Origin: Oreocharis arfaki | Lineage: Eukaryota; Chordata; Aves; Passeriformes; Paramythiidae | Assembly: GCA_013398015.1 (NCBI GenBank) | Contig: VZRR01010833.1 | Span: forward strand, 434,001-498,000 | Reading direction: 5' to 3' | Length of the DNA stretch: 64,000 nucleotides | Shown here: positions 35,521 through 48,405 of the stretch, piece after piece | Numbering within the stretch: the first letter of the stretch is position 1 | Layout of the letters: each line of letters begins with the position of its first letter | The notes under the pieces: model-generated | Database searches by the model: none | Told to the model about the DNA's origin: nothing | What the model saw: the letters and a program-made list of their open reading frames with translations, nothing else | Position numbers and translations under genes: made by a program

Positions 35521-38500
35521 TTGAAATTAAGATTATTCAGATCGGTACCTGCTATAATCTTAGCTTAGAGCTACTTCAAGAAAACTCTATAATGTGAATC
35601 CAAACAAAATTCAGAGCTGTCTAATGTGCTTTTCAGTTACCTCTGAAAGTACAGAATATGGCTGTCACTTGGAGCCAGCTTTTCCTTTGTGCTTCACAAA
35701 GGCAATTACGAAACATACAGCAATTTATTAATTATAAATGCAAACCCTCTCTACCTAATGAAACTACCATTGTGGGGTTTATATTAAAAGAAAAAAACCT
35801 CAAAGCCTATAGGTTTGGGTTGGTGAATATCTCTGAATGATAGTTCAGCTACAGAGTTTAGTTTTATGTTCTAAACTGCATAATTTCAGAATTTTTTAAT
35901 GAACTTGAACTAGCATTGTCTTACAGAAGACACATTGAATATCAACATTGTGCCGTGAAAGCAAACTTTAATATTCAATGACTATGTTTTTATAGTCAAA
36001 AATCAGCAAAACACAGCAAAAAAGTAATTGAACATCATGCAGTAGTTAAAAGCTGATTTATATACACAAAAGTATTTCACATCAGAACTTCTCATTTACT
36101 AACAAAATCTGCTCAGTAAACTGGGAGCTGGTGATAAAATGAAAGCAGAGGATGCTTTCAAGCACAGAAGTAAATGCAAATTAATGACATGCAACACTGT
36201 AATCAAGATGTAAGAAAAACTACCATAAATGTAGGCTTCTTTACTTCAGAACTTCTCTCAGTTTAGCTGTTTAATCATATTTATCAAATGCAGTACATGA
36301 TTTATACGTTCCAGGGATTCTCAGCAAACATGGTTAAAAAAATCCTCACTGATGAGAATTTTGCTTTAAATGCTTTTCAAATCGTTCCTTAACTATTTGA
36401 GCAGAGATAGTCCCAGGAGTAACAGAATGCATAGATGTGTGTGCACATAATGCATTTTTTAACCTTAAGATTCCTATCAAATTTACATTTTTAGACCTTC
36501 AAGTGAACCCTTCATTGAGGGAACATTCACCTGTGAGTTTGCTTGATATTATTATTCTCTCTATGTTTATATCTGAAACTAAATTACACACCGGTTTCCT
36601 TAGGGACATATCCAGTCCTTATGGCTGTATCCTGTTTGCTGCAGCTGCTGTTGTTGCATCAAGTCACATTTGCAATTGCTTTAACTTTTTTCTATGTTTT
36701 CTAAAAGGTGTGTAGGTAAGGTCAGCTAAGAGCATTGCCATTGATGAAGTCCTAAAGTTAAAAGCAATTAAGCAGAGTTAAATTGAAGATGAAACAGTAG
36801 ATAAAAATCACTGATCTGGGAGGACATCTTCAGCTTCTAATTTTCTAATGAAGGTGCTGTTGTTCTGTGTTTCAGCATGCAGCAGAATCTGTTCACTTTT
36901 TGTCACATTCTTTGCAGTGTTAAAATGTGTGTCCCTTTGCTAATAGAACCTCCATGATGGCAAATGGTGGATTGGAAAATAGAGCTTGGAAACAAAAATT
37001 ATTTTAGTATTTCAGTATTTTTATTCAATTGAAATTTAATTTCTTTTTGTCTTCCTCACATTCCTTTATTCCACATTTTCAAGTCAATACATTTGTATGA
37101 CCATATACCCTTTAGCTCTCATCTCCTTGAGATGGTTATGAGCTAGTTCCTGCTGCAAAAGTGTTCTTAATCATTAACAAAGTATAACACCCATGTCTCA
37201 ACTAGAAATGCTTTGGGTTATGATTAAAATCTTATCATGGTGTTCCATGTTGCTGATATAGTTGAGGTGTTTGTATGGAGTTATCTATTCCCATGCCAAA
37301 TAGTAATTTTCTAGCTACTCTTTACATTTTAATTCCATGCCTGCAACATTTCTTTCTTAAAATTTTTCTTAGTATGCTTCATGCAGGGTGTCATAACCCT
37401 CAAGCATTAAAAGTTTTACAACATTTTCTCCAATAATACAGCTTTTAAGCAAAAAAATGGAGTTAAATTTGTTGAAAAATGAAGCACAGAAAAAGTATGT
37501 TTGCCACTCTACTCCTGTATCAGCTTTGCAGTAGTGAACAGAAAAAATATCTTGATAGAGAAAACCAGGAGACAAGTACATAATAAAATTCAAAAGACAA
37601 TCTGGGCTATTTACTAGCCAGATATCTAAAGCAATTTTTTTTCTACTTAAACATTAAAATAATAGAAACTCTCCTAGCAGACATCTAGATAAATATAAAA
37701 TACCTGAATGAGACATGGTTTTAAATATTTAGATTTATTTAAAAACCTTTAGTTACTGCATAAAAATTTGAACATTAAACACTGAAACTCAATTGACCAT
37801 TAAATTTCATTAACATAATAGTGCATAAGTTCCCATTATGAGGTGTGAAGCGCATAAGTGAAAAATAAAACTCATACCAACAACTTTGCACATATTTACA
37901 GCAACCTTAATTCTACTTATTTCTGTACTGAGTTTGTGCCCCTCTCAAGCTCCCAACCTAACACCTACATACGGCATTTATGCTAACAAATTTGGTCCTG
38001 CTGAAAAAGAGGAGGGAAGACCTTGACACACAGAGTGGGTAGGTGATAAGTAGCAAAGTTTGACCTCTACTCTCTGTTCCACTCTGTAGGCTGTAGACAC
38101 CACTCAGTGACCCTGCTAGGCTGGTTATATAAAGGGTGCTGCTTGTACTGTACCATAATCTCATTTTCTGAGCTCAATTGCCATGGAAAATGCAATGCCA
38201 TGAATGCTTGCGTTACAAAAATTACTTGTAAGAAAAGCAATTCATTCAGAGATGAGATGCATTTTTTATGGTTTGTTTTTCTTAAATTATCTAGCCAGAG
38301 ATTTTCTAATACAAAAGTTTGTCTGATGAATACTTGAAATTCAAAACAAATAAGTAGCATGCAGGAGGCTGCCAAACCTAAAGATCATATTTGAAACTAT
38401 AATTTATCTCATAAAATTCAACTTTTAAAACAGAAAATGAGAAATAAGCAAAATGAATATAGACCATTTGATCATTCTTAACCTATTCATAAGAATCTTT

Positions 38501-39892
38501 CCTTAAGTCTGACTGCAACCTTACTGACATTTATACAGTTCTCAATTAATTCATTTTATGTGTCCCTTAGAATCTGTACTACCTACATGTAGTATATATA
38601 CAAACTAGTTCTCAGGATTTAAGGTCCAAAGATAAGGATATCACAGGACTGATGTACAAACCAGAACTGATTTCAGCTATTACTTGACAAAAAGAAAAAA
38701 AAAATCTTTGAAAGGGATTCCATTAGGAGAAAAATGGGCCCAATAATCCATAGTCAGGATTCAGTAAGTAAAGACTAAACAAATCTTTCACGACAAGAAG
38801 CGTTTGTAAAGACAGGTGGGGAATATTCTGAAAAATATGAACTTATTGCAGTCAGCAGGAGAACCAGCCTCTTAGAAGGTCAGAGAAAGAACAGATTCAA
38901 GAGCAGTTCAGCAGGTTCCATGCATTAATTTTGAAAAAGAATCCAGGGAAACAACTGACCTTGCCCTGACAGACAAGCCAGTCAGGGAAACAGAAACAGC
39001 CCAGCTGGCATGGCTGATTATTGCACTCTCAGCCTGCTCTCGGTGTTGCACGGCCTCAGGTGCCAATATGAGGACGTTCCACAGTCCACCGAAGCTGTGC
39101 ATCCACAGCAAATAGAGCTGGAAATGGAAATCATACCTGGCCATACCCTCTGCTTTCTCATTGGTATTGAGACCTTTCTCAACACACAATTAGTAATTAT
39201 ACTCCTGCCGTATTTTAGACTGACAAGATCACAAAGAAGACAAAAAAAATTCACAGTAGCTGAAGAGGGATCAATTTAATGCTGACTCCCTTATTATATG
39301 GATGGAATTTTTTGTGTGTGAAATGGTGAAATAGTCTTATTTGTGGAGCTGGCTGCATTAGAAGGGACACTTGAGCAAGGGCAATGCAGGCAATAGATAT
39401 GACAAGTGCTGCTTTGGAGAAGCTGTCCATCTTTGGAGGAAACAAAGGAAGTATCAGACTTCTTGATGTAACATGAATATGTAAAGAAACTCAGATATTG
39501 TTCCCCATTTCCTTGAATATTACATTGGACAGTTGTCAGAAATTGTCTCCTCTTTGTCTGTCATCTAAATTAAGTATGTAATTGATCTTTTAAAAAAAGA
39601 AAAGTCTGACAGGCAAATCTTTCTATTTTTTTCCTTAATGTGTCTAATCTTTTCAAGTTCAAAGCATTCCAGGGGAAATCAAACATAATTCTTATTTTAG
39701 AATCCTGCTTATTAAGCACACTGTTTAAAAGATGGGCTTTGAGTAGATGGCAATACATTTTAGCTATCAGGAGCAGCTGTAAAATCTACTTTTTAATGGA
39801 AGATTTGGCATATACTCTATAAAATAGGACCATATTGTATAGATGTCACTCAACTTTGTAAAGCTTATATTGGCTATGTAATTTTTCATTCA

Positions 39893-39943
39893 TTTACTTC
39901 AGTTGTTAAGTGTAGCCAGGCTACATTTAACAACTGGAGTAAA
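39893..39943. repeat. Near-perfect 25-bp inverted repeat with 1-bp spacer
   Basis: The left arm is 39893-39917 (TTTACTTCAGTTGTTAAGTG then TAGCC). The right arm is 39919-39943 (GGCTACATTTAACAACTGGA then GTAAA). The arms match at 23 of 25 positions. This is a 51-bp almost continuous palindrome in AT-rich intron 62. It could be a foldback/MITE remnant or a cruciform-prone site. As RNA the minimal loop and near-complete pairing are unlike a typical pre-miRNA. Confidence 0.9.
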
Positions 39944-42900
39944 ACGAAGCTAATAGAAATGAAGTAAAATTCAAGCAAAAATCACATTCAGCTTACAATA
40001 AAGGTAACAACTTCAGTGACAATAAAAGTAAAATATTTAAGGTTATGTAATTATATTTTATTACACTATAAATACATGAACTCCTTGTACAGTACCAAAA
40101 ATTTACTTTTTCACACTATTGCCTATAAAAACAGTTCATTTATTAATCTTCTAATCCCAGAGCTGGAAAGCAATGACTAGCTGGATTTAATAGATTTAAA
40201 ATGTTGATATGTTCCCTTTAATTAGTAAAATAGGAAAGTCCGATTCCATCTAAAATTCTTGCCCAGCTCATTACCTGCATAACACATTTTAAGATTTAAC
40301 CTGCACAAAAATTATGCATGCACTGTTTACCCCCTCTTTCATGCTTAACACTATATACTCTTCAAGAACATTTGTACTGAATGAATTTGAAAACAAAGCC
40401 TTACTCTCCACTTAACTACGAGCAGTGTCCTATCAAGAGGACCAAATGTTGTGTAGGCACACAAGGAAGCTGCTCTCCACCCTCTGCAACAGGGGCTATG
40501 TTTATGGAGGGAAAGCCCATGGTTTCCTTCACTTACTGCCCCAAAGCAGAGGCTACAGCCCTGCCCTCTGCCCCCACACCAGCTAGGATACAATAAAATT
40601 GCTGCTGAGTACTTAAAATTCATTTAAAAACAAATTAAATCCCCTTCAGTTGCTTCTCATGTGAGGGCAGTAACTCCCTGCTGACAGATGGCAACGAGGA
40701 GCAGACCCACGATATCTTCCTTGAGTGCTCTCGCTCAGTCAGCAGGAACACATCTGTTTATAACCCCTGCTTTCATTATAAAGGTAGTTAAAGGCTCAAG
40801 ATTTCTCATTTATTTACACTGTGAGTTTAAATTTTTGTGACAAGTTTTGGAACCAAGGCTTCACAACCCTACAAATCATAAAGAAAACCTCTGCACTTGG
40901 ACAAACCTCTAAGAAATATCATTTAGGTTTTTATGCCAGACAGCATGAGAATTTATATCACATAATGGCAAACTGAAAAGAATTATACTTTTTCGTTCCT
41001 TCACAATAGTTTCAATTTTCCTATGTAGAGTTCAGAATTGAAAGACAGGAAAAAAATCATAATAACTATGCTTTTAAGAAGCCAAAATAATTTTTTTTTT
41101 TTTTTTTTTATTTCTAGAGAGGTTAACTATCAGCCATACACATGCTTTTCATAGCTTGCTCACAGCTTCACTCACTACATATACATAATCATACATTATT
41201 TATTTATGGTTCTCCATGTCTCTCTCTGCTCTGTCTGACAGATATTTCCTCCTTCCTTTCGTGCCTTTTACTTATCTACATTCTGCAGAAGAAACAATTA
41301 ACCCAAGTGATTTTCTCAGAACAGCATCTCTTCACTTTATTTTATCTTAGCAGAATTTAATTCAGATACATTCATTTATCCTGTCTCTGAGTTGAACAAA
41401 AGTAAAAGAATCATAGCTTTAATCTGTTTGTTTTTACAATGAAAACTCAGGGGTCTTAGCTTTTTTTTTTCTGTGTTGAAATTCTGCATGGTTAAACAAC
41501 AATTGAAAGGGAGATTAAAAATTAAGACAACAAAAAAGTATGTTTATAGAAATTGGCCTGCTAGATCTCCAGTGTGAAGTAGGGAAAGAATGAAGGATCT
41601 AAACCAAGCAAAAATCTATGTCACAAGCTGATACATTAAATGCAAATCAAATATTCTCATAGGAAACTACAATGAGGAAGAGAGTGAGCAAGTGGAGATG
41701 CCTTGTCCTTGGAGTTAGCTCACTGCATAGCTAATTTATAGAGAGAGGCTCACATGGCTCTTCTCAAGGAGTCAAAGCTGTTCTCCTGAGAATCCAGCTT
41801 TGTCCTCAGCAGGACTGAGTTCAGTGAACTGCTATAATCTGTATAAGAAAATAAGCTTGGCTAGGAAATAACTTGGAAGGTTTCCTTTGTGGGAAGCACT
41901 GAGATGAAAGACTACTGTATTTTTGCAGAAGCATTTTAAATCCTTCAAAAGAATGGGCACAGCAAGAGGGTAAGAAGACAGACACTATTAACCGGCAAGT
42001 CAGATACCCAGAGGAAGAATAATGTCAAAGATTAGTACAAATATAGAAGTCACACCCACTAGATTTCAATACATCACGATGGCAGGACTACTGAATACTT
42101 TTTTAGAGAGCAAGTATGTTGCAGACTTCAATCCCACTCCTCCTCCTTAATCCGAGGCAACAGAGATTTCCTAGCACTGAGTAATGGACAAGTTTGCAGA
42201 GCAGAGGATAAGAGACACCCAAGAGAGATGCAAACATGGCTCAGAGTAGAGCTTCTTGATGTCATCTTGTGCCCTGGGAGGACAGACACTGCAGAGGGAT
42301 TGGGTTGTGCAGCATGACCAAACACTTCTTCTGGTGTTGCAAAAAGGAAAATAGACATTTGATTTTGTTCCCTGTTGCTGCTTTGGAGCAGCTTCTCTAT
42401 ATGTTTGATTGGAAGATAAGAATATGCATGTGCATGCATGCACACGTGAGATCCCTTTCATCCTGGGGTGAGCTCTGCTAAAATGTGATCTAACCTGAAT
42501 TACAATGTAAAAATCCGCTTCCTCCCTACCTTTTTTATCTGCGTTTTTCAGAATTTGAGACTTTTTTTAATCTTTTGACACATATTCAGTAGTCTTTGAG
42601 GTGTGCATTTTTTCCATTTGCTTTTCAGATTTCTAATGTAGAGTAATTGCCTGTTTTGTCTTCTAAAAATTAAATTTAGAAATTTTAATGAATACCTAAA
42701 ACATTAATAAAGAGTACAGACATGCCTGTGCCTGCTTTTACTTTCCATTTTCTAGGTTGCACTGCAGTAAGAGCAGGATCAAGGTCTTCAAAGAACAAGA
42801 CTGATTAAACTGAAAACTATTTTTTTATAGTCCTCTCCTTTTGTAATCTAATAAAACCTTTAAGTTCTGTACTAGACACAAGGAATATATCAAGGAGAAA

Positions 42901-44319
42901 AAAAAGATCAAAAAGAAAAGGGTTGGATAAAATGTGTTTTCAAGCAATTTTAAATGTTTTAACTCAGAGGCAAAGCAGAGGGTTTTTTAACTCAGTAACA
43001 CCTCATGGTCTGAGCAAGTGCTCAGTGCCTTGGCTGCCATGTCCACCTGCAGCTTGGGATACCTCTGCTGTCCTGGAACACAGAAACCAGATTTCCTCAG
43101 TTTGCTGGGGAAGAGAAAGGTGGGGCTGAAGTTCTGGCCTAGCCTGTCATCTCCATAAGGAGGGAAGCACATGAAAGGGCGGAAGGAAATGCAGCAGCTG
43201 ATGCAAGGCCATTAAAAGGCAATTTTCATGAGGCTGACAGTAGGCCAAGAAATCACCAAATGCCAGACACTGGGAACAGCTGAAGCAGGTTGTACACTGA
43301 CGATAATTATATTGTCCATGGTAATGCTGCCTATACGAATACAATTTGAAACAAAAAAATCCAAAACCAACTAGTGTGAATAAGCTCAAGAGGGAATTAT
43401 TGGAGTAATGGCTTTAGAAGCAACTAGTTGCTGCAGATTAATCAACTACATACAAATGAAATTTTAACCAGGAAAATCACAGGTCTTGAAGATGCCTAAC
43501 CGTAAATAAACATTGCTGCTGAAGATTTAGCATGAAGTACTGTCTGATTTATGGATTATTGAGTGCAATATCATCGCAAATGTGAAAGTGATGAGATAGA
43601 ACAGTTAAGCATCAAGGGAAAAACAGATACGATGAAAACCAGTAAAATGTGTAGCAAATCTGGTTACTGAAGAGGGCTAACAGCAATATTCTACATTGAT
43701 GACAGAAAGAAAATTATGTAAACATGAAGAGAATACCTGTATCTTCTTAGCTTTCATGAAATTCTTTTAGAGAATTAACAACTAATAGAAAAGAAATTCA
43801 TCAAAGATTAAAGAAAGAATATGCTTATTTTAAAAGCCAAAATGTTACAGAAAACAATTTAGTTGTTTGTAAATATGAAATATGAGTGATGAGAATGAAT
43901 GAAAAAAAACCAAAACAAAACAGTGAGGACAGCTGGAGAAGGCAATAGATACATCAGCTCAGTAAGATGCATTAAAACTTGACCGCTTTGTTTTATACCT
44001 CAAGGACAGCAAGCTTTCTATAAAAGATGTGGCTAAATTGCAACTTTAATCAAGATAGTAATGTATGACAGATGTGCCTGACCCCTTTACCAAACTCTCA
44101 GTAATTTGGTACAGGCTCCAAAGGAAGTAAAGATCTGAGCTGTAGCCAGGCCAAGAACTCCTCTGGAAACCCCCAAAGGGGCAGAGTGACCCAGTGAGCA
44201 TCGATGCACATGAGCGTGGAACACGGATTGTGTGAGTAACGCATGGATAGCAGGTGGCTTTTCCAAGAGTCATTTATCAAAGAACAAAGAAACCTGTGGG
44301 TGCAAGGAGGCTCACACAT

Positions 44320-45075
44320 ACCCTTCCTGTTGTACTAAATTTGACTACAAGCCAACCACTTTATCCCATAGCTTTGACAGCCTAAGGGAGCCACCTTTGA
44401 GCTCTCCCTGCTGGGCAGCATGGCTGCACAGCAGTGACCTCCCCTCAACCAGGGACGACTCTCAAGGTTATTCCTTGAGGCAGAAACCTTTCTCCAAACA
44501 ACCAATCTCTGGATGAGTCCTATTCGAATTCTCTAAACCGCAACTGGACTGCATACCAGTGGCTCTCCCCTGGAGCTGGGACCCCTCTCAAGGATTGAGA
44601 TTCCTTACCTGAGACTGAGAAATCTTTCCTTACCCAAGGCAGAGAGACCCCTTATTTATGGATACTTGGTAAGTGGCTGGTAGCATGCTAAATAAATATT
44701 AATGAAATCCATGTAGTTAATTCCTTTAGACATACACCATTGTCCAAGTCTGAGACTAAGGCTGGACCTAGCCACAGCTAAGCTCCATCAGGAGTTTAGA
44801 AAGCAAGGGGGTCTGCTCTGAAACTCATGACCCCTTGGGAGGGTCTACCTTATGCTTTCTCCTCTGTGTAAATTATTTGAAATAGATTTGAGCTTGATTT
44901 TCCTTTGTATTATGTAGTAACTAAGAGAGTGAATCTTGCAATTGAACTTTATTAAAAGGCACTTTTATAAATTCCTTTTAAACCCACTCTTGTTAATACC
45001 TCTGACAGTGATTCTTCAAGCGACCTGAATCACTCATTTGTAACAAAATGGTGTAGTTGGCAGGATCCTAAATCA
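44320..45075 (+). mobile_element. Possible solitary LTR of an endogenous retrovirus-like element
   Basis: The right part has LTR-like anatomy on the plus strand. A stretch with AATAAA-type signals is followed, near 45030-45045, by CACTCATTTGTAACA, a plausible LTR end in CA. Directly after comes TGGTGTAGTTGGCAGGATCC (45049-45068), which resembles a retroviral primer-binding-site junction. The composition (CT-rich blocks, moderate G+C) differs from flanking intron. No gag or pol reading frame follows, so at most this is an LTR with a scrap of internal sequence. The left boundary, TG near 44328, is a guess. No target-site duplication was confirmed. Confidence 0.35.
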
Positions 45076-46536
45076 GGATCCATGGCATAATGCTACAACT
45101 GTTTATGGCAATTAAAATGTTTTTTAAAGTGAACAAAATAAATATATTCCTTTGAATTTGTAAATGGCCTAGAACCGAAGACTAAAAAGTAGGAAGGAGT
45201 AAGCAAGACCAGCATTGACCATTTTAGCCAGTTACCCCTGACTGCTGGATGTGAGTGGCACTGACAGAGGTGCCAAGCACAGCGTGAAGTGCATTTTGTG
45301 CCTACTTTAAGAATTGCCAAACTCCCCTCCCCATAACAGCAAGTCATGCCATATGAAAGAGAAAAGGAGGATCTTTGCCTTCACATTAGTGCCATAAACT
45401 GAGTCTTACATGCCAGAGCACTGACTTGTTTTCCAACATGTCTCTGGCAGACCGCTCCTCCTTCTTGATAGAGCTTTCCAGTTTCTTTGTGACTGTTTCA
45501 TTATTCATAGCCAAATGCAAATATCAGAAAACTTACAAGATTAATGCAGCAGTAAACCAGCTTAGCCAGGTATGACTGAACCTCTGAACTGCACTACAGT
45601 TTCCTTCATGCATAACTCAAGTACTTGTTCTAAAGCTGCTGCAGAAGTTCACCCTGTGGTGAAAGTTGCAACAGAAGTGCCATTGCAAGAGCCATCTGTA
45701 ACCAAACGGCTTCAGTGACACTAGTTGAGCTTGCAAAGCATTTAGGGAATATCAGCAGGAACCATGGAAATAGGTGTGCTAAACAATACCCACTTCGCTG
45801 TTACTTGCACTACAGTCTTTATAGCTGGTATTGCATCACCTGCTTCCTTCAGAAGTAACATAACTAGTTCAAAGCACATGTTACAGGTAGAGAACTCAGA
45901 AGAAAAAAATGTATTAAATCACCTTTTTTTGTTGTTGTGTGGTGGCTCTTTCTAGGGCAGGAGAAGCAGGTGTTTCCAAACTGTGATTTTTAAAAAATGT
46001 TCTTCCGCCTTGTTGTGCAGACACACCTCTTAAAGCAAACTAGCTTAATTTGGGAACTAAACTCTAAAAGATTTGGCCTTAGGGACTAATTATCCCTTGT
46101 AATTCCTCAGCTATGGACTTTACAAAGTACTGTCCCTGAAGGAATTCATAGTATTGAATATGTTCATTTTTACGTTAAAAACCCCTAGAGTATCGCATTC
46201 GCAATTCAGAATATTGGGGTTTCTTTGGTTTTGCAAAACCTGCCATACATACATACAGTGGGTAACAGCACAATTTAAATTATAATCCAGGTACCCAAAG
46301 ATTTACTTCATTTGCAGATGATTTATAGTAGCATAAACCCAAACAAATTACAAATCAGCGCATCCTACTGTGCTTTAGATAACTGGACTTCTGTGAAATA
46401 TATTGCATGCTTCGTTCATTTTTGTCCTTCCCATTTAGACACTATAGGAACAGTTCACAATAATTTAAGAAAATTACTAACTTTCCTCTTAAATAAGAAA
46501 TGTAAGTAGCTGGAATGATTCATTATTTATACTCAC

Positions 46537-46597
46537 TTGATATAATACGGCACTTTGTTTGGTGAGATTGCCCTCTCCCAGGGGCCTTGGACAGAAG
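46537..46597 (-). CDS. DMD: Dystrophin exon 62 (first half of WW domain)
   Basis: This exon encodes the N-terminal half of the dystrophin WW domain, which with the EF-hand/ZZ region binds the PPxY tail of beta-dystroglycan. On the minus strand the acceptor GTTAACAG precedes CT TCT GTC. The peptide is SVQGPWERAISPNKVPYYIN with the last Asn codon split (AA|C), followed by a GTGAGT donor. The length is 61 bp, matching vertebrate exon 62. The first signature Trp (GPW) and the Tyr-Tyr pair of the second WW strand are present. The phase is 1 in and 2 out, which fits exons 61 and 63. I see no amino-acid difference from the mammalian sequence I remember. The acceptor tract is a tetranucleotide microsatellite (see separate entry). 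Dp71 skips this exon because its promoter lies downstream. Confidence 0.97.
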
Positions 46598-46640
46598 CTG
46601 TTAACAACAAACAAACAAACAAATAAATAAATAACTGCAC
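46598..46640 (-). repeat. DMD: Tetranucleotide microsatellite forming the exon 62 acceptor tract
   Basis: The plus strand has CAAA-type then TAAA-type units (46605-46633) directly abutting exon 62. On the sense strand this is TTTA repeats, then TTTG repeats, then TTGTTAACAG. This T-rich array takes the place of a normal pyrimidine tract. Another AG (TGCAG) sits just upstream of the array at about 46635-46639. Repeat-length changes here would alter the distance between branch site and acceptor. Confidence 0.9.
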
Positions 46641-48108
46641 ACATACATCCATATATACAAACATACCTAGAAGAGGAACGTGGAGGTCAAACAAGAAAGA
46701 CAATGTTAATCTCTAGAATTACAATTTTACACTCAGCCACGTTGATACAGGTCTGTTTGCTCAGTTGCCCGTGAAGGCAGGAAGGATTAACCTGCTGGTC
46801 TGAAACTTCTGTCCTAATCTGAGAGAAATTGAACTCATTCAGCTGCAAAGATAAATACAGAAACTCCTTGAAAGCTAAGCTTACAGAACAGAAGCACATG
46901 AAGCACAGCAAGCAACCTATCTTTCTGGCATGTTCCTTTACAGGATTCCTCCTGCTAAGGTGTTTGACTGGGTTTTCTTCTATGTCTTTCCTTGTGTGGC
47001 CAGCACTTCCCATCCTTCTAAGAACAGAATAATGCACTTGTTTACATTTTATGTTGAGTGAAGTTACACCGAGAGACCATCTAAGTATTTTAGTTTTTGT
47101 TATTCTCTTGCTGGCGAGCATTTTTATTCCTCCACATTACTAACTGTGTCTGCCTTCCAATAACAGCAAATAATGGAGAAAATGACAGTATGATCACACC
47201 TAATAGAGAGGAAATAACTTTGCCCACTCTTGGCTATCACAATGTTAAGTGTCAACATCAACTTAAAACATAATTAAAATACTTTATAAAAGAGGTTTTT
47301 ATATAACTCTTTTGACAAAAGACTTATAAATTTATTGTTATTAGAGGCAGAGATAATTCATAATTTAGGCCATAATCAGGGAGATAATGTTTTTATTAGG
47401 AGTTTGTTATCTGTCAAACAAAGTAGAACCAAGAATTTTCTTTCTTTAGTATAATGATTAGAACAGAAAACATATGAAAAGTGATCTAGTGGAGAAAAAA
47501 AAAGGTCTGTTTGCTTCACCCAGTATAACCCTTCTTTTTAGTGACCCCTGCTGTTCACAAAGGAAAGCAATTGTTACCAGGACAACTAGGAATTAGCTTT
47601 TTGACCATTTGGCTCTATTTTCTTTCCCTCTTCTATTCAAAATACATACTTTAAAAACGCCGCTCCCAAGATGCTTTATCAAAATCAACAAATCACAATC
47701 CACACAAATAAAAACTTCCAATATACATATTTCATCTATTTTGTACCAGGTTCACGGAAGGCAGTCTGTAGAATGAAGTGTAGTTCCTCTCTCTTGCCTA
47801 CATACTAGAGCATGGACAACAAGAGTTGGAGGAAAGAGATGAAACATGCTTATAAAAATGGCTGTATAGACAAATCTTGCTACTTTTGCACATGAACTGC
47901 AAAGAAGGGCTGGAGGGAGGCTGTGGACTCCACAGAGCGGACACAAATCAGCTGTGGGAGAAACTGGTGCCATTACAGACAGTCTGAAGAGGAGAAGGAA
48001 GAGCTGGTGGGAACAGGATACAGGCTGTGGACAGGGTGAATGAATTTCGTTGACATTTTGGACAATGCTAAGAAGCCAGGGAAAGGAAGGAAAATGTTTG
48101 GAAGAAAG

Positions 48109-48405
48109 AGAATCATAAAATGATTAGAGTTGGAAGGGACCTTAAAGATCATCTAGTTTCACATTGCCCAGCAAGGGCAGGGAACCTCCTACTAGACCAG
48201 GTTAATCAGAGCCCCATCCAGCCTGATCTTGAACACCTCCAGGGATGGGGAGTCCACAACCTCTCTGGACAACCTTCCAGTTCCTCTCTACTCTTACAGT
48301 AAAAAATGTCTTCCTAACACCCAATCTCAAACAGCCATCCTTCATCTTAAGGCCAATTCCCCTTCTCCTATCACTGCACGCCCTCGTGAAAAGTCTCTCT
48401 CCATA
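48109..48405 (-). mobile_element. CR1-type LINE 3' fragment
   Basis: The plus strand starts AGAATCATAAAATG, then GTTGGAAGGGACCTTAAAGA, TCATCTAGTTTCACATTGCC and GAACACCTCCAGGGATGGGG, with AAATGTCTTCCTAACACCCA further in. It is the reverse complement of a CR1 3' end, so minus orientation and 5'-truncated near 48405. It lies in intron 61, 1.5 kb upstream of exon 62 in the sense direction. Open frames across it are not genes. Confidence 0.93.

Larger units (their letters stand above)
16101..46536 (-). other. DMD: DMD intron 62, proximal part
   Basis: About 30 kb of AT-rich intron upstream of the Dp71 promoter. It holds the 16.6 kb CR1, the 33.55 kb tandem repeat, the A/C-rich block at 35.4 kb, the 39.9 kb palindrome and the possible LTR at 44.3-45.1 kb. 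A stretch around 31600-31870 reads as fairly complex sequence with homeobox/RFX-like words and may be conserved non-coding DNA, which cannot be told from one genome. No exons were recognised. Confidence 0.85.
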
